Assembly (NCBI GenBank): GCA_910577065.1
Contig: CAJTLD010000029.1
Span: 7,118 to 13,843, forward strand
Reading direction: 5' to 3'
DNA length: 6,726 nt
Source: an uncultured Lachnospiraceae bacterium
GTDB taxonomy: Bacteria; Bacillota; Clostridia; Lachnospirales; Lachnospiraceae
The position numbers and the translations under genes are program-made. Position 1 is the stretch's first letter; each line of letters begins with the position of its first letter. The notes under the pieces are model-generated. The model made no database searches, was not told where the DNA came from, and saw nothing but the letters and a program-made list of their open reading frames with translations. Positions 1-4,825 of this stretch are shown here, piece after piece.

Positions 1-46
1 TATCCACGGGAGCTGCCGGGGTCATTTCATTTACCCTCAAATCCAT
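1..46 (-). CDS. Start of an unidentified downstream gene, truncated by the window edge
   Basis: An open frame begins at an ATG (46-44) and runs off the window after 15 codons, reading MDLRVNEMTPAAPVD. An AAAGGA-like ribosome site lies about 10 bases upstream. A second in-frame ATG at residue 8 has its own GAGGG site 8 bases before it, so the exact start is open. A consensus-like promoter at 72-100 points into it. The fragment is too short to identify. Gene order after decarboxylases of this type in Firmicutes (yaaO, tmk, yaaQ, yaaR, holB) makes a YaaR/DUF327-like or tmk-region protein conceivable, but that is inference from synteny only. Confidence 0.45.
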   Translation of the reverse strand, partial: MDLRVNEMTPAAPVD

Positions 47-71
47 AAAATACGCATCCTTTCCCAAATCC

Positions 72-100
72 AGTATATTATATTCACTGAAAATTGACAA
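72..100 (-). promoter_or_regulatory. Sigma-A-type promoter for the gene leaving the window
   Basis: Read on the minus strand, a -35 box TTGTCA (100-95) is followed by a 17-base spacer and a -10 box TATACT (77-72). Each hexamer has five of six consensus bases and the spacing is optimal. It overlaps the last codons of the decarboxylase gene and would start RNA near base 65, about 20 bases before the ATG at 46. It would let the downstream gene be expressed separately from the operon. Confidence 0.55.
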
Positions 101-1502
101 CTTCTATCTTTTCATTTCTTATATCGGCAATTCCACGCGGTTTTTGTCCGGATTTTATGTATTTGCGGATATTTTTTATAAACTGCGCGTCTATCGTTTC
201 TCCCGGGACCAAAACCGGAACGCCCGGCGGGTACAAGTTCACCATGCTGCCCGCCGTACGCCCGACGGCCCGGTCAAAAGAAACCGTCTCGCGTGAAGCG
301 TCCATTGCTTCATAAAATTCCATCCTCTTTTCCTTCGGCGCATACAGACGCGGTACAAGCCAGGCATCATCGCCTGCCGTTTGGCGCCGCGCCGTTTTGT
401 CGATTGCAGACAGCGCGCGGCTCAAACGCAGAAACCCTTCTTCCCTGTCCATTATACTCGTCATTCCCAGTACATAAAACCCTGAAACCATTTCCATTTG
501 CAAAAGGTACTCATTTTTTAACGTTTCATAGAGCATTTGTCCGCTTAAATCGGTATTTTTTGCAGAAATTACGAGTTTCGAAGCGTCTAAGGCAAACGCC
601 TCTTGCGGCGCAAAGTCTTCCCGGCACATCAAATGGATTTTGGAAAACGTTTTTGCCTTTTCGTAAAATTCCTTCAGCCTCTTTTCATAGACGCAAAACA
701 GTTCTTCTCCATGTAAAGCCAAAAGGCGGATACATTTTTCCATTCCCGCCATCAGCACATAAGACGGGGAACTGGTTTCAAAAATATCCAAAAACCGGGC
801 TGCCTCCGCGGGCTTAATCAGCCCGGGATTTAAATGCAGCAGCGCCGTCTGGGTAAACGACGGCAGAACCTTATGCATGCTTTGCACCACCGCGTCCGCC
901 CCCAGCTTTACAGCGCTTTGAGGAAATGCCGTATGAAACCCAAAATGCGCGCCGTGCGCTTCGTCCACAATCAGCGGAACTCCGTATTGATGCGCTATCC
1001 GGGCAATAGCCGCTACGTCGCTCACCACGCCCTCATACGTAGGAGACGTAATCAGCGCCGCATGTATCCCCGGTTTTCGCCTTAATTTTTCTTCCACTTC
1101 CTGCGGATCAACCGCCCCCTGGACGCCAAAAGCAGCCACTCGCGGGTATAAATACACCGTGGAAAGCCCTCTGATATAAGCGGCATGATACGCCGCTTTA
1201 TGTGCATTCCTGGCCATTAAAAGCGTCCCGCCGCGCGGTACCGCCGCCGAGATCGCCGTCAAAAGCCCGCAGGTGCTTCCGTTTACCAGATAAAAAGAGC
1301 GCGCGGCGCCATACAGTTTTGCAGCCCGCTCCTGCGCCTCTTTTAATATCCCTTCCGGATGGTGCAAATCGTCAAACCCGTCGATTTCCGTAACATCAAT
1401 CGTATATGGATTCGGCATATCAAGCGCAGCCCGCTTATGTCCCGGCATATGGAACGGATAAACGCCGCTTAGGGCATACGCCACTAATTTCCTGTCCAGC
1501 AT
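84..1502 (-). CDS. PLP-dependent Orn/Lys/Arg decarboxylase family protein (YaaO/SpeA type)
   Basis: This 472-residue protein belongs to the group III, fold type I, PLP-dependent decarboxylases, which remove CO2 from lysine, arginine or ornithine to give cadaverine, agmatine or putrescine in the cytoplasm. The N-terminus has the family's PFHMPGHK motif (16-23) and the TEIDGFDDLHHPEG segment (38-51). The cofactor region shows NGST (74-77), the RNAHKA histidine (H101) expected to stack on the PLP ring, DEAHG (D180, facing the pyridine nitrogen) and SMHK, where K211 should form the Schiff base. The C-terminal domain carries the typical NLYPPGVPVLVPGE stretch. About 470 residues is the usual size of the short Gram-positive form, which lacks the wing domain of the large enterobacterial inducible enzymes. 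An AAAGGAG site ends 4 bases before the ATG and overlaps the stop of the carboxypeptidase gene, only 9 bases upstream, so the two are almost certainly co-transcribed. Family is clear; substrate cannot be decided from sequence. Confidence 0.93.
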   Translation of the reverse strand: MLDRKLVAYALSGVYPFHMPGHKRAALDMPNPYTIDVTEIDGFDDLHHPEGILKEAQERAAKLYGAARSFYLVNGSTCGLLTAISAAVPRGGTLLMARNAHKAAYHAAYIRGLSTVYLYPRVAAFGVQGAVDPQEVEEKLRRKPGIHAALITSPTYEGVVSDVAAIARIAHQYGVPLIVDEAHGAHFGFHTAFPQSAVKLGADAVVQSMHKVLPSFTQTALLHLNPGLIKPAEAARFLDIFETSSPSYVLMAGMEKCIRLLALHGEELFCVYEKRLKEFYEKAKTFSKIHLMCREDFAPQEAFALDASKLVISAKNTDLSGQMLYETLKNEYLLQMEMVSGFYVLGMTSIMDREEGFLRLSRALSAIDKTARRQTAGDDAWLVPRLYAPKEKRMEFYEAMDASRETVSFDRAVGRTAGSMVNLYPPGVPVLVPGETIDAQFIKNIRKYIKSGQKPRGIADIRNEKIEVVNFQ

Positions 1503-1511
1503 AGTTCTCCT

Positions 1512-2954
1512 TTAAAACCACTTATGGCGTTTTCTGCGGAACATCTTGTTCTGCTTGATGGTCGTATACTTTGGCTTTTCTTTGCGCCCAAGATGCAGTT
1601 TTCGCTTAATTTTATAGAAATTATCCGCCAATTTCCAGATTAAAAAAATGAAAAGCGCCAGAATAAGAAGGCCTGCCGCCGCTGCCAGAACCATCTTCAT
1701 ATCCAGCCGGAAAATTTTGGGAGAACCAGGCGCGCTGTCGTCCGCAGGCTGTTCCGTACCGGAAGGCGAAACCGCTTTTTCACTCTCTTTTACCTGATCG
1801 TGAAAATCAAACGTATCAACCGTAACATCCGCGGCCGTAATATCCGCCCTTCCTACCACCCGCCCGGCATAGGAATATTCGATATTGCCCAGCACGTTTT
1901 CATCTTCATTATTATATACAATCTTAGAATCCGCGTCCTTAAGTTCCGCCGTAATCGGCAAGATCACCGCGCTTTCAGAATCCAGAGCCACAAACGGCCC
2001 GTAATTTCCCACAACCCCTTTGTTTTGGCGGCTGCTCTGCATATAGGATGTCTCGTTTTCGGAGACATTGACAACTTTAAAATTGTCAAAACAAAAATCC
2101 AAAAGCGCACGGGTGTCGTTGTAGTTGCCCTCCGCCGGAGAATCCAGTATGACGCAGATCAGCGTAACGCCGTCCTTTTCCGCATAAGTCACCAGAGTGT
2201 AATTGGCAACCGACGTATAGCCGGTTTTCCCTCCCATGCAGTAATCGTACAAATACTGCCTGGTACGCAGCGGATAGAGCATCTGATGATGGTTATGCAG
2301 CGGCGTTTCCTCATCGGTATGTTTGTTCGTAAACGGAATCGTATAGGATTTAGTGCCGCAGATAATACGGAACGCCTCGTTTTTGTAGGCTTCCCGCGCA
2401 ATCAGGGCCATATCATAGGCGCTTACGTAATGCTGCTCGTCCGGCAGCCCGTTACAGTTGTTGAAATGGGTGTTCTGGCAGCCAAGCGCGGCGGCCCTGT
2501 CGTTCATCATCTGGATAAAGGCGTCTATATTCCCGCCCACATGTTCCGCCACCGCGTAGGCGCACTCGTTTGCAGACGCCAGCATAACCCCGTAAAGGCA
2601 CTGCTCCATCGTCATCTGCTCGCCTACATCCCTCGCAATCCCGGAACCCTCCGTTTTATAAACGGAATCATGCGAAAACGTAACGACTTCATCCATCTTG
2701 CTGTTTTCGAGCGCTAAAAGCGTCGTCAGAATTTTCGTAATACTGGCCGGATAGTGCTGGTCATGGATATTTTTTTCATAAAGAATCGTGCCCGTCCCGG
2801 CTTCCATTACAATCCCGGCCGCAGACAAAATCTCCGGGCCGTCCGGCCAGTACTGATTCTCCTTCGCTTCCTGTGCATATGCAGGTTTACAGACGCTAAA
2901 AAGCGCAAACAACGTACATCCGAACGATACAATTACTCTTTTATATATTTTCAA
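1512..2954 (-). CDS. D-alanyl-D-alanine carboxypeptidase, DacF/PBP5-like (peptidase S11), membrane-anchored
   Basis: A serine-type carboxypeptidase that removes the terminal D-alanine from peptidoglycan stem peptides and so limits cross-linking. All three penicillin-binding motifs are present (numbered from the TTG start, 480 residues): SITK with nucleophile S71 and K74, SAN at 127-129, and KTG at 243-245. A signal peptide covers about residues 1-27, with a basic N-end, a hydrophobic core and likely cleavage after AYA. After the catalytic domain comes a beta-rich segment (about 295-385), a low-complexity Ser/Pro/Glu linker (about 388-412), a hydrophobic helix (about 421-440) and a 40-residue very basic tail. 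Classic DacA/DacF proteins end in an amphipathic anchor, so a full membrane span with a cationic cytoplasmic tail is a less common layout. The TTG at 2954 is chosen because GAGAGG sits 8 bases upstream; the ATG at 3002 lies almost at the predicted transcription start and has no ribosome site. It is the first gene of an operon with the decarboxylase. Confidence 0.93.
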   Translation of the reverse strand: MKIYKRVIVSFGCTLFALFSVCKPAYAQEAKENQYWPDGPEILSAAGIVMEAGTGTILYEKNIHDQHYPASITKILTTLLALENSKMDEVVTFSHDSVYKTEGSGIARDVGEQMTMEQCLYGVMLASANECAYAVAEHVGGNIDAFIQMMNDRAAALGCQNTHFNNCNGLPDEQHYVSAYDMALIAREAYKNEAFRIICGTKSYTIPFTNKHTDEETPLHNHHQMLYPLRTRQYLYDYCMGGKTGYTSVANYTLVTYAEKDGVTLICVILDSPAEGNYNDTRALLDFCFDNFKVVNVSENETSYMQSSRQNKGVVGNYGPFVALDSESAVILPITAELKDADSKIVYNNEDENVLGNIEYSYAGRVVGRADITAADVTVDTFDFHDQVKESEKAVSPSGTEQPADDSAPGSPKIFRLDMKMVLAAAAGLLILALFIFLIWKLADNFYKIKRKLHLGRKEKPKYTTIKQNKMFRRKRHKWF

Positions 2955-2962
2955 AGGGCGTA

Positions 2963-2968
2963 CCTCTC
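2963..2968 (-). promoter_or_regulatory. Ribosome binding site that sets the carboxypeptidase start at TTG
   Basis: GAGAGG on the minus strand, 8 bases before the TTG at 2954-2952. The resulting protein opens directly with a canonical signal peptide (MKIYKRVIVS), whereas starting at the ATG at 3002 would add 16 residues ahead of it. Confidence 0.7.
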
Positions 2969-3013
2969 TTTTCTCTTTTATCGCTGCCCAGACAAACGGC
3001 ATGCACTGATTAT

Positions 3014-3042
3014 AGTATAGACTTACCGTCCCCGATAATCAA
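3014..3042 (-). promoter_or_regulatory. Promoter of the carboxypeptidase-decarboxylase operon
   Basis: On the minus strand a -35 box TTGATT (3042-3037) and a -10 box TATACT (3019-3014) are separated by 17 bases. An overlapping TATAAT (3014-3009) is an alternative -10 but has a poor -35 at normal spacing. RNA would start near 3007, giving a leader of roughly 50 bases before the TTG start. Confidence 0.6.
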
Positions 3043-3078
3043 TCAAAAACTTTTAATTCTTTTCATTTTCCCATAAAT

Positions 3079-3105
3079 TTGTTATAGTATATTTATTCAT
3101 ATTAT
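3079..3105 (+). promoter_or_regulatory. Possible trmB promoter
   Basis: TTGTTA (3079-3084) and TATTAT (3100-3105) with a short 15-base spacer. TATAGT (3083-3088) with TTTTCA (3060-3065), 17 bases apart, is an equally possible pair. The region is A/T-rich and must hold the trmB promoter, since the upstream gene is divergent, but the exact boxes are uncertain. Confidence 0.35.
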
Positions 3106-3125
3106 CACGAAATGAGGAAAATTCT

Positions 3126-3764
3126 ATGCGTTTAAGAAATATCAAAGGCGCCGACGAAGCCGTTTTAAAAAGCCCATGCTGTATCCAGTCCCCCCAAAAG
3201 CACAAAGGGCTCTGGCAGGATTATTTTGGCGGCCGAAATCCCGTCCACATCGAAATCGGAATGGGCAAAGGGCAGTTTATCATGGCTTTAGCCAAACAGC
3301 GCCCGCAAATCAACTACCTTGGTATCGAACGCTATACCAGCGTACTTTTACGCGCCCTGCAGAAAACCGAACCGGATCCTCCCGCCAATCTGCGTTTTCT
3401 ATGTATCGACGCCAGGACGCTTTCCGATATCTTTGCATGCGGGGAGGTAAAACGCATCTACCTGAACTTTTCCGACCCGTGGCCAAAAGACCGCCACGCT
3501 AAGCGGCGGCTGACATCCGCGCCTTTTCTTCAGATATACGATCAGATCCTGGATCCGTCCGGAACGCTTGAATTTAAAACGGACAACCGCGGCCTGTTTG
3601 ACTTCTCCCTTGAAGAAATCCCGGCTGCCGGGTGGCGTATCGACGCCTTTACCCGGGATTTGCACCACGACCCTACGATGAACGAAGGCAATATTATGAC
3701 CGAATACGAAGAGAAATTTTCCGCCGCCGGAAACCCGATTTTTAAATTGGTTGCTTCCCGCTGA
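3126..3764 (+). CDS. trmB: tRNA (guanine-N7-)-methyltransferase TrmB
   Basis: TrmB transfers a methyl group from S-adenosylmethionine to N7 of guanosine 46 in the variable loop of tRNAs, in the cytoplasm. The 212-residue length matches the usual bacterial monodomain enzyme of about 210-240. The Rossmann-like SAM-binding motif HIEIGMGKGQF spans 41-51, with the second-strand acid at E68 (GIER), an acid after strand 3 at D95 and the family signature LNFSDPWPKDRHAKRRL (113-129). FKTDN (150-154) and MTEYE (191-195), which form the tRNA and catalytic site in the family, are also intact. A GAGGA ribosome site (3114-3118) lies 7 bases before the ATG. The gene stands alone, divergent from the carboxypeptidase operon and convergent with the HAD gene, and is followed within 10 bases by a long hairpin. 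Confidence 0.96.
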   Translation: MRLRNIKGADEAVLKSPCCIQSPQKHKGLWQDYFGGRNPVHIEIGMGKGQFIMALAKQRPQINYLGIERYTSVLLRALQKTEPDPPANLRFLCIDARTLSDIFACGEVKRIYLNFSDPWPKDRHAKRRLTSAPFLQIYDQILDPSGTLEFKTDNRGLFDFSLEEIPAAGWRIDAFTRDLHHDPTMNEGNIMTEYEEKFSAAGNPIFKLVASR

Positions 3765-3772
3765 AACAAAAC

Positions 3773-3819
3773 AGCCCTCTTTTGCATAAGATAAACTAAC
3801 ATCTTATCAAAAGAGGGCT
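3773..3819. terminator. Long hairpin terminator between convergent trmB and HAD genes
   Basis: The arm 3773-3784 (AGCCCTCTTTTG) pairs perfectly with 3808-3819. After a single bulged C (3785), 3786-3792 (ATAAGAT) pairs with 3801-3807, leaving an 8-base loop. This gives about 19 base pairs. On the plus strand only a short U tract follows (TTT, then ATG). On the minus strand the hairpin is followed by GTTTTGTTT, a better tract. It probably stops transcripts from both sides: trmB from the left and the HAD gene from the right. Its 3' arm also contains the GAGGG that would serve the small frame at 3822. Confidence 0.75.
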
Positions 3820-3821
3820 TT

Positions 3822-3962
3822 ATGAAACATAAATCATGCTGCCATGGCCGCAGATGCAACCGCTGCTGCAAATTTTTTTATAAAAACTGTTTTTTGCCGA
3901 ACAAATTAAAATGCATCCGGCGTTCGTTCCGGGAGGTCTGTTCTATTTTAAACCTCTGTTGA
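3822..3962 (+). CDS. Possible small cysteine-rich basic protein (46 aa), unrecognised
   Basis: I do not recognise this frame. It starts at ATG 3822 and ends at TGA 3960-3962. It encodes 46 residues with 9 cysteines (6, 7, 12, 15, 16, 23, 31, 40, 46), 12 Lys/Arg and a single acidic residue, beginning MKHKSCCHGRRCNRCCKFF. The clustered CC, CxxCC spacing is reminiscent of metal-binding or disulfide-rich peptides. No signal peptide or long hydrophobic segment is seen. A GAGGG lies about 4 bases before the ATG, but inside the 3' arm of the trmB terminator hairpin, so translation would depend on read-through and on hairpin opening. The last 20 bases overlap the 3' end of the opposing HAD gene. Against it: short length, position in a gene-poor terminator region, and a possible second hairpin plus T7 run inside it. 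Could well be chance. Confidence 0.25.
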   Translation: MKHKSCCHGRRCNRCCKFFYKNCFLPNKLKCIRRSFREVCSILNLC

Positions 3963-4605
3963 GCAGTTCCGACAATCCCGCCGTATCCTCTGCAATAAAC
4001 TGCGCGCCGTTCTCCTCTAAAAATTCCCTGTCCCGAAATCCCCATAGTACGCTGATACAGGGAAGCCCCGCATGAAGCGCGGTTTTTATGTCCACGTCGG
4101 AATCCCCCACATAAACAGCCCGGCCAGCCGGCACAGAAAGCTCCTTTAGCGCCGCAAACACCGAATCCGGCGCGGGCTTTCTGGCAACCCCTTTCTGTTC
4201 CCCGATTGCAGTCATCTGAAATTCCCCAAAATAATACTTGTTCAGTTCTTTTACCGCAAAGTCCGCCTTGTTGGACACAATGGCAAGCTTTTTGCCATCC
4301 GCTTTTAACGCGCGCAAAAGATCCATAATCCCGGGATAAGGCTTTGTTTTATTACGGCAGTTTCTTTTATAATGCTTACGGAACGCTTCAAATATTCCGT
4401 CAAAATCGGGATGCGCCTCTCCCTGGCTCACACTGCGTATCATCAGGTTTTTAATACCGTTGCCTACATAAGCGCGCACCTGATCGACGGTCTTTTCCTC
4501 ACAGCCGTATTCCCGCAGGGCTGCGTTTACGCTGTCCGTTAAATCTTCCAGCGTATCCAACAACGTCCCGTCCAAATCAAACACAACCGCTTCCAATCCT
4601 TCCAT
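3943..4605 (-). CDS. gph: HAD-superfamily hydrolase, phosphoglycolate phosphatase-like
   Basis: A 220-residue subfamily IA haloacid-dehalogenase-type phosphatase of the Gph/PGPase kind, acting on small phosphate esters in the cytoplasm; Gph removes 2-phosphoglycolate formed in DNA repair. Motif I is DLDGTLLDT (nucleophile D10, general acid D12), motif II is SN (S111), motif III K143 in RKPAP, and motif IV GDSDVD (D168 and D172 for Mg2+). The helical cap lies between motif I and II, about residues 18-85. The C-terminal WGFRD...LEENGAQFIAEDTAGLSELL stretch is typical of Gph proteins. The ATG at 4605 is preferred because GGGAGG is 7 bases upstream and the protein then begins directly before the first beta strand. 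A longer open frame to 4686 would run into the tRNA gene. No promoter is visible between it and the tRNA. Exact substrate is uncertain, as this family is promiscuous and hard to separate from PpaX or beta-phosphoglucomutase relatives. Confidence 0.88.
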   Translation of the reverse strand: MEGLEAVVFDLDGTLLDTLEDLTDSVNAALREYGCEEKTVDQVRAYVGNGIKNLMIRSVSQGEAHPDFDGIFEAFRKHYKRNCRNKTKPYPGIMDLLRALKADGKKLAIVSNKADFAVKELNKYYFGEFQMTAIGEQKGVARKPAPDSVFAALKELSVPAGRAVYVGDSDVDIKTALHAGLPCISVLWGFRDREFLEENGAQFIAEDTAGLSELLNRGLK

Positions 4606-4612
4606 AGTAAAT

Positions 4613-4618
4613 CCTCCC
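4613..4618 (-). promoter_or_regulatory. Ribosome binding site that sets the HAD start
   Basis: GGGAGG on the minus strand, 7 bases before the ATG at 4605-4603. It lies just past the U tract of the tRNA terminator-like hairpin and rules out the longer open frame starting inside the tRNA gene. Confidence 0.75.
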
Positions 4619-4624
4619 ATCCGG

Positions 4625-4674
4625 AAAAAGAAAAACACCGACCCCACGGCTCTTGCGTCCGCAAAATCAGTGTT
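4625..4674 (-). terminator. Terminator-like hairpin after tRNA-Lys, before the HAD gene
   Basis: On the minus strand AACACTGA (4674-4667) pairs with TCGGTGTT (4641-4634), eight pairs including one T-G wobble, and the right arm runs into a T-rich tract (TTTTT C TTTTT, 4635-4625). The loop is long (25 bases) and contains a smaller hairpin, TTGCG-GA-CGCAA (4665-4654). This should end or reduce transcription coming from the tRNA promoter. Because the HAD ribosome site is only 7 bases beyond the tract, some read-through would supply the HAD message. Confidence 0.5.
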
Positions 4675-4678
4675 CAAA

Positions 4679-4751
4679 TGCGCCACCAGGGGTTCGAACC
4701 CTGGACACCCTGATTAAGAGTCAGGTGCTCTGCCAGCTGAGCTAGTGGCGC
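4679..4751 (-). tRNA. trnK: tRNA-Lys (anticodon CTT)
   Basis: A full cloverleaf of 73 bases reads on the minus strand. The acceptor arms GCGCCAC and GTGGCGC pair perfectly, followed by discriminator A (4679). The D arm is GCTC/GAGC around AGCTGGCA. The anticodon arm is CCTGA/TCAGG with loop CTCTTAA, anticodon CTT at 4718-4716. The variable loop is GTGTC, and the T arm is CAGGG/CCCTG with loop TTCGAAC. It reads the lysine codon AAG. The 3' CCA is not encoded (TTT follows), so it must be added by the nucleotidyltransferase. A strong promoter lies just upstream and a hairpin with a T tract follows. Confidence 0.97.
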
Positions 4752-4775
4752 ATGTGTATTCCAACAACAGAGATT

Positions 4776-4825
4776 ATTATATACCATCGTTTCCTAAAAT
4801 GCAAGTATTTTTTTAATATTTTTTA
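4776..4825 (-). promoter_or_regulatory. Strong tRNA promoter with A/T-rich UP-like element
   Basis: On the minus strand a -35 box TTGCAT (4804-4799) and a perfect -10 TATAAT (4781-4776) are exactly 17 bases apart, placing the RNA start near 4769, about 18 bases before the mature tRNA. Immediately upstream of the -35 lie about 20 bases (4825-4805) made almost only of A and T tracts, as in UP elements contacted by the RNA polymerase alpha subunit at stable-RNA promoters. The element starts right at the stop codon of the histidine kinase gene. Confidence 0.75.

Noticed and set aside
1800..2717. A 305-codon plus-strand open frame opposite the carboxypeptidase gene
   Set aside because: It is the antisense shadow of a gene with intact catalytic motifs; its translation is rich in Arg, His and Ile without any recognisable domain, and no ribosome site supports it.
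2955..3002. Carboxypeptidase start at ATG 3002
   Set aside because: It lies about 5 bases from the predicted transcription start with no ribosome site, and would place 16 residues before a canonical signal peptide.
3542..3871. A 109-codon minus-strand open frame overlapping the end of trmB and the hairpin
   Set aside because: It runs antisense through conserved trmB motifs and the terminator, with no recognisable product.
3847..3880. Second plus-strand terminator: imperfect stem GCCGCAG/CTGCTGC followed by seven T
   Set aside because: Only six of seven pairs form, with an internal mismatch, three A lie between stem and T run, and the repeats are explained by TGC codons of the small cysteine-rich frame. 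It remains a weak alternative.
4606..4686. N-terminal extension of the HAD protein by 27 residues to an ATG at 4686
   Set aside because: It begins inside the tRNA gene, crosses a terminator-like hairpin and encodes a non-family phenylalanine-rich stretch, whereas the ATG at 4605 has a strong GGGAGG site and the expected family N-terminus.
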